Source: Enterobacter sp. Cy-643
GTDB taxonomy: Bacteria > Pseudomonadota > Gammaproteobacteria > Enterobacterales > Enterobacteriaceae
Direction of reading: 5' to 3'
NCBI RefSeq assembly: GCF_011752815.1
Contig: NZ_VWWV01000009.1
Coordinates: 1-64,000, forward strand
DNA length: 64,000 bases
Positions within the stretch are counted from its first letter, which is position 1; the number at the start of each line of letters is the position of its first letter. Below are positions 29,813 to 39,274 of the stretch, one piece after another. Under the pieces are notes generated by a model. It was not told the origin of the DNA, did not search any database, and worked only from the letters and a program-made list of their open reading frames with translations. The translations under genes and the position numbers were made by a program.

Positions 29813-30724
29813 TCAGGCTTCTTCTTCTGCCGGGCCTAAAATGTCCAAAAACTCTTGTACCGGGCGGTCGTGAACCTTCAGGCTGCCCGGGCTGTCGCTC
29901 AGCCAGACCACGGCCAGCTCCCAGCATAGGTCTGCGTTGCTGATCTTCCGTCTCGTCAGTCTGTCCCCGCGCGCCATAACCACCTCTTCCGGGAGCAGAG
30001 CCACCCCCATTTTCCGCTCTAAAAGACTGAGCAGCGTATCGAGATCGCTGACTTCAAAGGTGATTTTTCGGCTTAAGCCCCGCAGGGCAAAGCAGCCGTC
30101 ATTGACCTTGCGCGTGCCCTGGCCCGATTCAAAGTCGATAAATGACAGGCCGGCAAGCGCTTCCATCGCGATGGCTTCTCCCTCTGGGGGCAGGCCGGGA
30201 AAATCGTGGGCGAAGGCCAGCACCATTTCGTCGCAGGCGATGATGCGCGAGGCCAACCGGTCTGAGACCTCTTCCACCGGCATAATGGCGAGACTGATTT
30301 GCTGGTTTTGGATTTTTTCATTTAGCCTTTCAGAAGAGCCCTGGCAAAGCTTGACCTCAAAATCGGGAAACTTGCGGATAAATGTCTCCAGCAATTCGGG
30401 GAGATCAATAAACGGCGGCACGCTTTGTACGGTGCCAATGGACAGCGTCCCGGTTTTTAAGGAGACAATCGCCTCCACTTCCTGGACCGCTTTATCCACG
30501 TAATGGCCGATGGTGCGGGCATAGTGCAGAAATACTTTCCCGGCCATGGTCAGGCGAACTTTGCGCGTGGAGCGAATAAACAGCGGGGTGCCCAGCTCTT
30601 CTTCCAGTTGCTTGATAGAGGTGGAGAGCGCCGACTGCACGATATGCATGCTGAGCGCGGCCCGGGTAAAATTTTCATGTTCCGCAACGGCAATAAAATG
30701 CCGAATCTGGCGCAGCTCCATCAT
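29813..30724 (-). CDS. LysR-family regulator
   Basis: A 303-aa LTTR. The N-terminal helix-turn-helix is at residues ~5-65 (FTRAALSMHIVQSALSTSIK) and the effector domain follows (SIGTVQSVPPFIDLPELLETF). It converges on the broken MFS gene and is divergent from the YghZ-like reductase (238 nt gap), which may be its target. Confidence 0.9.
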   Translation of the reverse strand: MMELRQIRHFIAVAEHENFTRAALSMHIVQSALSTSIKQLEEELGTPLFIRSTRKVRLTMAGKVFLHYARTIGHYVDKAVQEVEAIVSLKTGTLSIGTVQSVPPFIDLPELLETFIRKFPDFEVKLCQGSSERLNEKIQNQQISLAIMPVEEVSDRLASRIIACDEMVLAFAHDFPGLPPEGEAIAMEALAGLSFIDFESGQGTRKVNDGCFALRGLSRKITFEVSDLDTLLSLLERKMGVALLPEEVVMARGDRLTRRKISNADLCWELAVVWLSDSPGSLKVHDRPVQEFLDILGPAEEEA

Positions 30725-30962
30725 TTATCTCCAGTAAAGATTAATGCAATCTCAATAATGAATTTTACAGATTAACGATACGCTGCGAAAATAGATTTCG
30801 CAATGAGTATTTATCTCGCCCTAAATATTCATTCATTGATTAATCCCTTTTAAATAACTCCGGTGATTTGTTGCCTGGTATTTACCTCTGCTCGATAAGT
30901 TTTGCATTATTCATTTAATGCGAACTTGCCCTTGATATTTTCTTCACCATGAGGAATGCGTT

Positions 30963-31997
30963 ATGAATTATAGTGCGTCGCCATCTCGCTACAGTAATAA
31001 TATGCAGTACCGTAAAACGGGGAAAAGTGGCCTGGCGTTACCGCTTATTTCGTTGGGGCTATGGCAGAACTTCGGCGGGGTGGATGTTTTTGAAACCGGC
31101 AGGGCTATTCTGCGTCACGCTTTTGATAACGGCATTACCCACTTCGATCTCGCGAATAATTACGGCCCACCGGCGGGGTCGGCGGAAGAGAACTTTGGCC
31201 GCTGGATGGCGAAAGATTTTGCCCCTTACCGTGACGAACTGATTATTTCCACCAAGGCTGGGTGGGATATGTGGCCTGGCCCCTACGGCGGCCCAACGGG
31301 CACGAAAAAACACCTGATTGCCAGCTGCGAGCAAAGCCTGAAGCGAATGGGGCTGGACTATGTCGATATCTTCTATAGCCACCGCGTGGATGCCGATACG
31401 CCGCTGGAAGAAACCATGGGTGCGCTGGTGCAGCTGCATCGCCAGGGCAAAGCGCTCTACGTGGGGATCTCGTCTTATTCCCCGGAGCTGACCCGTCAGG
31501 CGGCGCAGATCCTGGCCGAAGAGAAAGTCCCGCTGTTCATCCACCAGCCGAACTACTCCATGCTGAACCGGACCATCGAGCACGGGCTGCTGGATGTGCT
31601 GGCGGAGTTGGGCAGCGGCTGCATTGCTTTCTCACCGCTGGCGCAGGGTATGCTGACGTCGAAATACCTGAACGGGGTGCCGCAGGGGGCGCGTGCGGCC
31701 GGGGAGGGTTCCCGGGTGGCAGGCATGCTCAATACCGAGAACCTCAACAAGATCCGCGCACTGAACGCCGTGGCCGAAAGCCGCGGGCAGACGCTGGGGC
31801 AAATGGCGATTGCCTGGGTTCTGCGTGACTCGCGTGTCACCTCTGCCCTGATTGGGGCGCGTACCGTTGAGCAACTGGCGGACTCGCTGCAGGCGCTGGA
31901 TAACCTGGCATTCAGCGCTCAGGAACTGGCTGAGATCGACCAGCATGCCACCGAAGGCGGCGTGGACTTATGGCGCGTCTCTTCGCAGATCAAATAG
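30963..31997 (+). CDS. YghZ-like aldo-keto reductase (L-glyceraldehyde-3-P reductase type)
   Basis: A 344-aa AKR14-family enzyme. The tetrad is Asp62, Tyr67 (FDLANNYGPP), Lys98 (ISTKAG) and His140 (FYSHRVD). E. coli YghZ/Gpr, which reduces L-glyceraldehyde 3-phosphate and methylglyoxal, shares AEENFGR, AGxDMWPGPYG and GKALYVGISSYSPE. The C terminus diverges more. ATG 30963 follows GAGGAA. The LysR gene is divergent. Confidence 0.88.
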   Translation: MNYSASPSRYSNNMQYRKTGKSGLALPLISLGLWQNFGGVDVFETGRAILRHAFDNGITHFDLANNYGPPAGSAEENFGRWMAKDFAPYRDELIISTKAGWDMWPGPYGGPTGTKKHLIASCEQSLKRMGLDYVDIFYSHRVDADTPLEETMGALVQLHRQGKALYVGISSYSPELTRQAAQILAEEKVPLFIHQPNYSMLNRTIEHGLLDVLAELGSGCIAFSPLAQGMLTSKYLNGVPQGARAAGEGSRVAGMLNTENLNKIRALNAVAESRGQTLGQMAIAWVLRDSRVTSALIGARTVEQLADSLQALDNLAFSAQELAEIDQHATEGGVDLWRVSSQIK

Positions 31998-32013
31998 CCT
32001 GTTTGACTTATTT

Positions 32014-32038
32014 ACGCCGCCGCCGTGCGGCGTTTTTT
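32014..32038. terminator. Terminator between the YghZ-like gene and the AraC gene
   Basis: Stem ACGCCGC/GCGGCGT with a 6-nt loop followed by TTTTT on the plus strand; it can also serve the convergent AraC gene. Confidence 0.8.
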
Positions 32039-32042
32039 GTTT

Positions 32043-32969
32043 TTAACTGGCCGTGCTTCGCGCAGCGTTTCGCCAGGCTTTTGGCGACAGGCCGGTTTCA
32101 CGTTTAAAAGCATTACTGAAGGCGCTTTCCGAGGTATACCCGAGCGACTGGGCCACCATGGCGATTTGATCCGCCTGTTCGCGCAGCGCTTTTTCTGCCA
32201 GCCGCATACGCCACTGGGTAAGATAAGTCCCCGGCGTGATCCCCGATGCGGTACGAAAATATTGCGCAAATGTGGTGCGCGACATGGCGCAGGCTTTGGC
32301 GAGATCTTCCAGGCGCCAGTTACGAGACGGATCAGCGTGTATAAGCTGCAGCGCCGGGGCAAGGCGGGCATCACCCAAGGCGCGCAGCAAACCTGCCGGA
32401 AGCGAACTGCTGGTTTGCAAATGGGCACGAAGGATCTGAATAAACAGCAGCTGTGAAAGCTGTGCGGAGGCGAGCTGGGTGCCGGGCTGAGCCTTTTCTC
32501 TTTCGGCAATCAGCTGATCGAGCAGCCAGCGGAAAGACGCCGCCTGCGGGGATGCGGCCGGGATGTGAATCCACTGAGGCAACACCTGAGCAAGCATCTG
32601 CCCGCGATTGGGATCCAGCAGAACGTGGCCGCCCATATACTCAAACTCTTTCCCTTCCCCCAGCGCGGCGTAGTTCCGCTCTCCGGCCTTAAAAACGCTC
32701 ATGGCATCGACCGGTTTGATCTCCGGTGAGCTGGCGACAATAAACGCCCGCCTGGCATTCAGCAGGCCGACGTCGCCGGTGCAAAAATGTATCGGTTCCG
32801 GGTGGCCTTCGAGCATCACCCAGCAACTGCCTTTGACGATGGCGAAGAACTTGATTTTATCCGGCGGGGGGAAGTGAAGCGCCCAGTCGCCGCCCGCGGT
32901 AAAACCGCCGGTCACCAGCGACTCTGCGTCGGCAAACTTGAGGATTTCAGAAAACGGGTCGGTATGCAT
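32043..32969 (-). CDS. AraC-family regulator (cupin_6 type)
   Basis: A 308-aa regulator. The cupin-like domain has the family hallmark GGFTAGGDWALHFPPP near residue 20; the C-terminal AraC domain shows LAKACAMSRTTFAQYFRTASG and SLGYTSESAFSNAFKRETG. Start is uncertain: ATG 32969 fits the family pattern, while ATG 33008 adds 13 residues. Divergent from the SDR gene, its likely target. Confidence 0.87.
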   Translation of the reverse strand: MHTDPFSEILKFADAESLVTGGFTAGGDWALHFPPPDKIKFFAIVKGSCWVMLEGHPEPIHFCTGDVGLLNARRAFIVASSPEIKPVDAMSVFKAGERNYAALGEGKEFEYMGGHVLLDPNRGQMLAQVLPQWIHIPAASPQAASFRWLLDQLIAEREKAQPGTQLASAQLSQLLFIQILRAHLQTSSSLPAGLLRALGDARLAPALQLIHADPSRNWRLEDLAKACAMSRTTFAQYFRTASGITPGTYLTQWRMRLAEKALREQADQIAMVAQSLGYTSESAFSNAFKRETGLSPKAWRNAARSTAS

Positions 32970-33088
32970 TTCCGTACTATTACGCAAGTAGAACGGACTA
33001 TCAAGCATTCAAAATCCGACTGGCCGGTTTTATCCTGCGCAGCAAGAGCACGTATGCCATTTGCCTACCAGCCACAGAGGACAACAGG

Positions 33089-34120
33089 ATGACACAAGAT
33101 ATTGTATTGGTTACCGGGGGAACCGGATTTATCGCCCAGCACTGCATTATAACGCTGCTGGAAAAGGGCTATGAGGTTCGTACCACCGTGCGTTCCGCCG
33201 ATCGTAAAGCAGAAGTGCTCAAGAACCTGAAAGAGGGCGGCTGCGAGCCGGGCGATCGTCTCTCCTTTTTCGTCGCCGATCTAATGGCGGATGAAGGCTG
33301 GGCTGAAGCGATGGCCGGGTGCCGCTATGTGATGCATGGCGCCTCGCCGACGCCCTCCGGTAACCACGCCACGGACGAGGACTGGATCAAACCTGCGGTG
33401 GACGGCAACCTGCGAGTTCTCCGCGCCGCAAGCTTTGCTGGCGTTAAGCGCGTCGTGCTCACCTCTGCCTTTGGGGCCGTAGGCGTTGGGCATCCGGCAA
33501 GCCATCGCCGCCCGTTTGACGAAACGGACTGGAGCGACGTTTCCGGGAAAGTGTGGCCCTATCAGAAATCGAAAACGCTGGCGGAAAAGGCCGCCTGGGC
33601 TTTTGTTGAGACTGAAGGGCGTGGCCTGGAGCTGTCGGCGGTGAACCCGGTGGCGGTAATGGGGCCGGTATTAGGGCCTGATTTTTCCCACTCCACCCGG
33701 CTGGTGAAAAACATGCTGGACGGGCAAAAGGGCAACCCGAACATCAACTCTTGTTTTGTGGACGTACGCGACGTGGCCGATTTACATCTGCTGGCGATGA
33801 CGCACCCGGCGGCAAACGGCGAGCGTTTCCTCGCCAGCTCCGGGAATAGCCTGCTGATGGTTGAGGTGGCGAAAATCCTGCGCAAGCATCTCGGTGAAGC
33901 CGCCGGGAAAGTCTCCACCCTGGCGCTGCCCGACTGGATGGTGCGCCTGGCGGCGCACACAAATCCGGGAATGAAAGGCTCGCTGACCCTGCTCGGCGTG
34001 GACATGAACGTGACCAGCGCGAAAGCGGTGAACCTGCTCGGCTGGGCGCCTCGTTCCCCGGAAGAGGCGATTGTCGCCACCGCCGAAAGCTTTATTCGCC
34101 TGGGCTTACTGGAGAATTAA
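33089..34120 (+). CDS. Extended SDR (dihydroflavonol reductase/aldehyde reductase-like)
   Basis: A 343-aa NAD(P)-dependent reductase. The Rossmann motif VTGGTGFIAQ is at residues 8-17 and the catalytic YQKSK in VWPYQKSKTLAEKA near 155. Resembles DFR/cinnamyl-alcohol-type and yeast GRE2-like carbonyl reductases. ATG 33089 follows AGAGGACAACAGG. Divergent from the AraC gene; convergent with the MFS gene. Confidence 0.86.
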   Translation: MTQDIVLVTGGTGFIAQHCIITLLEKGYEVRTTVRSADRKAEVLKNLKEGGCEPGDRLSFFVADLMADEGWAEAMAGCRYVMHGASPTPSGNHATDEDWIKPAVDGNLRVLRAASFAGVKRVVLTSAFGAVGVGHPASHRRPFDETDWSDVSGKVWPYQKSKTLAEKAAWAFVETEGRGLELSAVNPVAVMGPVLGPDFSHSTRLVKNMLDGQKGNPNINSCFVDVRDVADLHLLAMTHPAANGERFLASSGNSLLMVEVAKILRKHLGEAAGKVSTLALPDWMVRLAAHTNPGMKGSLTLLGVDMNVTSAKAVNLLGWAPRSPEEAIVATAESFIRLGLLEN

Positions 34121-34123
34121 GCG

Positions 34124-35497
34124 CTATCGCTTCGCGCGGAGCAGCAGGGCTGACAGCGAGGCGATAAGCCCAAAGGCCGCCATCAGTAGCCAGGCCGTCT
34201 GGAACTGAGCGGCGGCCCTGGCGCTGCCAGAAACCGCCACAAAGACCCCCACGCCAATCGCCGCGCCAATCTGCCGGGAGGTGTTAATGATCCCGGTGCC
34301 GGTGGCGTACTGACTGGCGGGCAGGGCAGACGCACCGCCGGCGATAAAGCCCGTTTGGCCAATGCCCGCGGCAATGCCCGTCAGGATCATGCCCGGCCAA
34401 TAGGCCAGGAAATAGTGGGCTGTATCCCCCAGAACGCCATACCACCAGATGCCTGAGACCAGAAACAGCAATCCTGCGGTGACGGTGAGTCGCTTCGGTG
34501 AAACGTGGGTTCTGCCGGCGATAATCGAAGCCACGACCGCGCTACCGGGCCCGAAGGCAAACGCGGCGCCCGCTTTCATTTCGGGCCAGTGCCAGACCTG
34601 CGTCAGGAACAAGCTGCCACCCAGCAGCATGATGGCAAATCCCATATAGAAAAAGGCCATCCCCAGCGTGGCAAGGGTAAATGTCGGCACCCGGAATACC
34701 CGCAGGTCGAGCGCCGGGGCGGGCTGCGTCAGGCAGCGGCGCACGAACAGCATCAGAAAAGCAAATGCTCCGGCCAGCACCGCCCAGAGTCTGGGGCTGG
34801 TGAATCCCCAGTCGCTGGCCCAGGAGATCCCGGCCACCAGCAGCGCCAGGCCGGCGATCAGCATCAGCGAGCCGAGGATATCCGGCAGCCGGCTTTTGAC
34901 CACTTCCGTTTCCGTCAGGTGCTTACTTAGCCACAGCGCCGGGAGCGCCACCGGCAGGTTAATCAGAAAGATCAGCCGCCAGTCGATATTGACCAGCGCG
35001 CCGCCAAGAATCGGCCCAAGCGCGGCGGCAACCGACCCTGTCGCCGCCCAAATCCCCACCATCTGCTTATGGCGATCTTTGGGGTAGGCGGCCAGCAGCA
35101 GCCCCAGGCTGGTGGGGATCATTAGCGCGGCGCCCACGCCTTTCAGGCCGCGGGCGAAAATCAGGGAGAGAACGTCCGGCGCAAGCGCGCAGGCCAAACT
35201 CGCCACAGAGAACACGGCCAGGCCAGCTTTAAAGACGCGTTTGCGGCCGTAAATATCCGCCATTCTGCCCGCCGGGACCAAAAATGCGGCAAAGGCGATG
35301 GAATAGGCGCTGATCACCCAGGAGAGCGCCTGGTTAGTGGCCCCGGCAAAGCTATCGCGAATGGCCGGGAAAGCGAGGTTAACGACAAACAGATCGAGCG
35401 ATGACAGCACGCTTCCCGCGCCAATCACAATCATGACCCAGGCTGAAACACGCGCGCTGGCCCGGTGGACGGGCGGTGAATCTGTGGAATAAGACAT
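34124..35497 (-). CDS. MFS drug transporter (DHA2, 14 TM)
   Basis: A 457-aa EmrB/QacA-type efflux protein: LDLFVVNLAFPAIRDSF after helix 1, GRMADIYGRKRVFKAGL (motif A), and ATGSVAAALGPILGGALV (motif C, drug:proton antiport). It is the last gene of a four-gene minus-strand set with the HxlR, PanE-like and AraC genes. Substrate unknown. Confidence 0.88.
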   Translation of the reverse strand: MSYSTDSPPVHRASARVSAWVMIVIGAGSVLSSLDLFVVNLAFPAIRDSFAGATNQALSWVISAYSIAFAAFLVPAGRMADIYGRKRVFKAGLAVFSVASLACALAPDVLSLIFARGLKGVGAALMIPTSLGLLLAAYPKDRHKQMVGIWAATGSVAAALGPILGGALVNIDWRLIFLINLPVALPALWLSKHLTETEVVKSRLPDILGSLMLIAGLALLVAGISWASDWGFTSPRLWAVLAGAFAFLMLFVRRCLTQPAPALDLRVFRVPTFTLATLGMAFFYMGFAIMLLGGSLFLTQVWHWPEMKAGAAFAFGPGSAVVASIIAGRTHVSPKRLTVTAGLLFLVSGIWWYGVLGDTAHYFLAYWPGMILTGIAAGIGQTGFIAGGASALPASQYATGTGIINTSRQIGAAIGVGVFVAVSGSARAAAQFQTAWLLMAAFGLIASLSALLLRAKR

Positions 35498-35547
35498 ACT
35501 CTGCTCCGAAGAAAGTAAGAACCTTAAAACGCAGGAGTATGAAAAGG

Positions 35548-36396
35548 TCAGCGGCGGCCGTATTGGATATTTGAAAAATGCGCGTTAACAAATTGTGCCG
35601 GCGTAATGCCGAAGCAGCCTTTAAAGCGGCGAATCAAATGGCTCTGATCGAACAGGCCCACGGCGGTGGCCACGTCGGCGGCGGGCAAACCGGTGCGGAG
35701 CATTTGCCTGGCGGAGTCCATGCGCACCCTGTTGAGGTAGGCGTGCAGCGACAGGCCATAAGCGGCGCGAAACAGTTGGTTCAGCCGGACCCGGCTCAGG
35801 CCGGATGCCTGCGCCATATCTTCGGTGGTCAGCGGGGAGGCAAAGCTGGCGTGCATCAGATCGCGCACTTTGGCTATTCGCGGTTCGCGGCGTTCTTCCT
35901 GCGGCGTAAACCGGCGCGTGGAATAGCGGCTCAGCAGCGGCTTTAACGCGTCAATCAGCAGTACCTCCAGCGCTAAGTTATCCTGCGCTTGAAACAGCGT
36001 GCGGTGCAGCATTTGTAGCCTGGCGACGATGTCCGGATCGTTCAGAACAGGGCTGGTGAAGCACAGGCTGTGGCCGGAATTCAGTTCCAGCTCGTGGGCA
36101 ATGCCGTCCACAACCCAGGGCTGCACGTAGAGCATGCTGTAGGTGTAGCCCTGCTCGGAATAAACGCTGCCGTCGTGGGCGTCCCCCGGATTCACAATCA
36201 TTGCGCTGCCTGCCGGGGCGATGATCGATCCCCGACCCAGGCCCACCTTCGAGGCCCCGACGTCCATGGTGCCAATCACAAAGTAATCATGGGAATGGCG
36301 TTCGTAGCGGTGCTTATTAAAATGGGCGTGCAGGCCCTGGAGCCCCTGTGACGGCGCCGCGACAAATTGCGTCCACTCATTAGCGAGAAGCTCCAT
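35548..36396 (-). CDS. AraC-family regulator
   Basis: A 282-aa regulator: N-terminal cupin-like binding domain (RYERHSHDYFVIGTMDVG, then NPGDAHDG) and C-terminal AraC domain (MAQASGLSRVRLNQLFRAAYG, AVGLFDQSHLIRRFKGCFG, ITPAQF). It starts 9 nt after the PanE-like gene and ends 50 nt before the MFS exporter, so it may regulate that exporter. Confidence 0.87.
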   Translation of the reverse strand: MELLANEWTQFVAAPSQGLQGLHAHFNKHRYERHSHDYFVIGTMDVGASKVGLGRGSIIAPAGSAMIVNPGDAHDGSVYSEQGYTYSMLYVQPWVVDGIAHELELNSGHSLCFTSPVLNDPDIVARLQMLHRTLFQAQDNLALEVLLIDALKPLLSRYSTRRFTPQEERREPRIAKVRDLMHASFASPLTTEDMAQASGLSRVRLNQLFRAAYGLSLHAYLNRVRMDSARQMLRTGLPAADVATAVGLFDQSHLIRRFKGCFGITPAQFVNAHFSNIQYGRR

Positions 36397-36405
36397 ACAA
36401 CCTCG

Positions 36406-37356
36406 CTATTTGAACGGCTGCTGAGTTGCTGCACCGGCCGTACGCTGGTGGGCGTAAACCTGGAGATGGCAATAAGCCGCCCGGTAAAGCGGCACGTTCA
36501 GGCCGTGCCGGGTGGCGCGGGTAATCATGTCGCCGACGATGGCATCTCCTTCAAGGCGTGGCGCGTTGCTGGCAATGTCGCGCATCATTGAGGCGGCCCA
36601 GGCAGAGTGGGGATCCAGCAGACGCTTTTCAATGCTGGTGATTTCCTCCGGCGGCAGCTTATAGCCTTCCGCCGCGGCAACGCTCAGGCTTTCCGAAAGC
36701 GCCTGTTTCATCAGCGCCTCACCATCCTGTGTCGCCAGAATATCTCCCACTGTGCCGCGCATCAGGCAGTTCATCAACGCGCCGGAAGCCAGCATTACCC
36801 ACTTGTTCCACAGCGCCTGCATGATGTTATCTGACAGGATGCGCGCGCCTGCGGAAGAGGCTAAAAGCGCGTAAACAGCTTTTGCGACATCAAGCGTTGC
36901 TGGCGATCTCGCGCCGATAACAACGTGATCCGCCGCACCCATCTGTTTGATCTCGCCGTTGGCGTTAAGCGTGGTGGCAATATAAGCCGCGCCGCCGAGT
37001 ACCCGATCGCGGCCAAAGCGAGCGTCGAGTTCGTCGTAAACCGAGAGGCCATTGAGGAAAGGCAAAATAGCGGTTGAAGGGCCAATTGCGGGCGTAATGT
37101 CCTCGATAGCCGCCTGCAGATCGTAAGTTTTACAGCTGAGCAAAATCAGATCGTAGCCCGGCCGGAGGCTCTCCTTGGTGACTGCGTTAACCGGGGCGTT
37201 AAAATTGCCCAAACTGCTTTCCAGCCGCAGCCCTTGCTTTGCCAACAGCTCAGCCCGTTTTGGCCGGACGAGAAAAGTCACGTCAGCGCCGGCTTGAATC
37301 AGCCTTGCGCCGTAGTAACCTCCGATTGCACCTGCCCCAACCACCAGTATTTTCAT
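36406..37356 (-). CDS. Ketopantoate reductase family (PanE/ApbA) oxidoreductase
   Basis: A 316-aa NADPH-dependent protein starting with the dinucleotide motif [14 protein letters not shown] (residues 3-16). The central KTYD and the C-terminal HPSM-like stretch ([15 protein letters not shown]) hold the catalytic Lys/Glu region of PanE. A role in pantothenate synthesis is doubtful, as the family includes many paralogues; the regulator neighbours suggest a catabolic or detoxifying role. The frame is open further upstream, but only ATG 37356 gives the conserved N terminus. Confidence 0.83.
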   Translation of the reverse strand: MKILVVGAGAIGGYYGARLIQAGADVTFLVRPKRAELLAKQGLRLESSLGNFNAPVNAVTKESLRPGYDLILLSCKTYDLQAAIEDITPAIGPSTAILPFLNGLSVYDELDARFGRDRVLGGAAYIATTLNANGEIKQMGAADHVVIGARSPATLDVAKAVYALLASSAGARILSDNIMQALWNKWVMLASGALMNCLMRGTVGDILATQDGEALMKQALSESLSVAAAEGYKLPPEEITSIEKRLLDPHSAWAASMMRDIASNAPRLEGDAIVGDMITRATRHGLNVPLYRAAYCHLQVYAHQRTAGAATQQPFK

Positions 37357-37393
37357 CACTTTTCTCACTGAGTTGACGTTGATCTTGCCCGAC

Positions 37394-37906
37394 TTAGCTT
37401 TCGCTGGGTTCGGGGGTTCTGATTCGACCCGCCGAACGCCAGCGGGTGAGGTCGTCGGCACCGGGGCCCAACTCCACCATGACGTCCTGCGGCGAAACTT
37501 GCTGCCCGGTTTCGACATCCACGAGGGCAACTTTAACTTTATGTCCGCTGCTGCCGTCCACCATCAAAAGCGACGGCCCGATAAGGTCAGGGATATTCCA
37601 CTTGCTGCCTATCTGCATCATGCTCAGCAGCACCAGCCCGATATCCCGCCCTTTTTCGGTGAGCAAATATTCGTAGCGATCCGGTCTCGTCTGGTAGCGC
37701 TGCCGGGTAATCAACCCTTGCTCTTCAAGCGCTTTTAACCTGTCGGACAGCGTGGCATTGGTGATGCCGCTGGAGCGGCGAAAATCATCGTAGCGGCGCA
37801 GGCCTAAAAACAGGTCCCGCATAATCAGCATTCCCCAGCGATCGCCTAAGGCTCCCATCACGCAGGCGACGGAGCAGGTCATACCTTCAAAACCTTTCGA
37901 GCGCAT
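37394..37906 (-). CDS. HxlR-family regulator
   Basis: A 170-aa winged-helix regulator. The HxlR core reads [32 protein letters not shown] with [24 protein letters not shown]; a ~65-residue C-terminal extension follows. The N-terminal cysteines (11 and 15) could sense oxidants or electrophiles, as in YodB/HypR relatives. First gene of the minus-strand HxlR-PanE-AraC-MFS set and divergent from the MetX-like gene. Confidence 0.88.
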   Translation of the reverse strand: MRSKGFEGMTCSVACVMGALGDRWGMLIMRDLFLGLRRYDDFRRSSGITNATLSDRLKALEEQGLITRQRYQTRPDRYEYLLTEKGRDIGLVLLSMMQIGSKWNIPDLIGPSLLMVDGSSGHKVKVALVDVETGQQVSPQDVMVELGPGADDLTRWRSAGRIRTPEPSES

Positions 37907-38095
37907 AGCGTTCCTTATTTTTCATCAACGTGGATCCGGTAACAGTGTATCGCCGGATTTAAGCCATCGGCTAATCGTTAAACCGCTGTTGATCTTTTCA
38001 TTGTTACTCTTATTATAAGAGTTAATGGTTGAGCGGGCAAGTTTTAAACAGCCCGATGCCAGACAACAGTCGCTCATTTACCCAGGTGAATTTTG

Positions 38096-39274
38096 ATGAA
38101 ATCTACGCGTAGCCTCACGAAAGCCAGTCTGCTGTTAAGCCTCTTGCTTGCCGGAGCCGGGATCTCCAGCCCCGTATTTGCCGCCCCCGCAGCAGCACCC
38201 GCAGCTCCCTGGGACACCCAGCTCAACCCGGCGGCACATCAGGCCGATGCCGTATTCGCTAACTACACGTTTCGGGATGGCGAAACGCTGGCGCAGGTGA
38301 AACTGCACTACGCCACGCTCGGGAAGGCGCACCGAAATGCGCAGGGAGAGATTGATAATGCGATTCTTGTCCTGCACTGGACGGGGGCAGACAGCCGCGC
38401 GCTGCTGAGCCCGGTCTGGACCAAATCCCTCTATGGGCCGGGTCGCCCGCTGGATTCGAACCGCTACTATCTGATTTTTGCCGACAGCATTGGTCACGGC
38501 CAGTCGAGCAAGCCGAGCGACGGCTTAAAGGCGAAGTTCCCCAACTACGATTACGGCGATATGGTTGATTTGCAGCACAAGCTGGTGACCGAAACGCTGG
38601 GTATTCAACATCTGCACGCCGTGATAGGGATGTCGATGGGGGGAATGAATGCCTGGCAATGGGCGGTGGCGTATCCGAACATGATGGACGGCGTCATGCC
38701 GGTGGTGTCGCTGCCGATCAAAGTTTCCGGGCGTAATCTGCTGTGGCGCAGAATGATCGTGGACGCGGTGCGAGCCGATCCGACCTGGCACAACGGCAAT
38801 TATACTCAGGCGCCTGAGAGCTGGCTTCAGGGCTACAATATCCTGAGAATGATGATCGACAGCGCGCCGGATCTGCAAAGGGCGATCCCGGACGGAGCCG
38901 CAGCGGACAAGTTCCTGGCGAACAACCGTTTCACCGCCAACCATATCGACACCAATGATGTTCTGTATTCGCTCAAATCCTCCTTCAGCTATAACCCGCA
39001 GCCTGACCTGAGCAAAATCACCACCAAACTGTATGCGCTGAACTTCTCGGATGACGAGTTCAATCCGGACAGCCTGCGCGTGCTGGAAACCGAGGTGCCG
39101 AAGCTTAAACAGGGCCGCTACGTGGTGCAGTCTGGCACCCCGACATCGCCGGGGCATTTCACCATGACGAGGCCGGATCTGTGGGCGAATCACGTCGGCG
39201 AGTTTATGCAATGGATTGGAGATAAACGAGTTAAGCGTCCTGCCAGTAGGGCGGAGAGCCAAACTTTGCCATAA
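38096..39274 (+). CDS. Secreted alpha/beta hydrolase of the MetX-like family
   Basis: A 392-aa precursor with a Sec signal peptide (cleavage near SPVFA-AP, residue ~30). The catalytic core is that of homoserine acetyltransferase-like hydrolases: nucleophile elbow GMSMGGMNAW (Ser near 184), acid DDEFNP near 322, His in SPGHFTM. Periplasmic location rules out a methionine-synthesis role; an esterase or acyltransferase is more likely. ATG 38096 follows AGGTG. Its end overlaps the convergent LysR gene by 44 nt. Confidence 0.82.
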   Translation: MKSTRSLTKASLLLSLLLAGAGISSPVFAAPAAAPAAPWDTQLNPAAHQADAVFANYTFRDGETLAQVKLHYATLGKAHRNAQGEIDNAILVLHWTGADSRALLSPVWTKSLYGPGRPLDSNRYYLIFADSIGHGQSSKPSDGLKAKFPNYDYGDMVDLQHKLVTETLGIQHLHAVIGMSMGGMNAWQWAVAYPNMMDGVMPVVSLPIKVSGRNLLWRRMIVDAVRADPTWHNGNYTQAPESWLQGYNILRMMIDSAPDLQRAIPDGAAADKFLANNRFTANHIDTNDVLYSLKSSFSYNPQPDLSKITTKLYALNFSDDEFNPDSLRVLETEVPKLKQGRYVVQSGTPTSPGHFTMTRPDLWANHVGEFMQWIGDKRVKRPASRAESQTLP

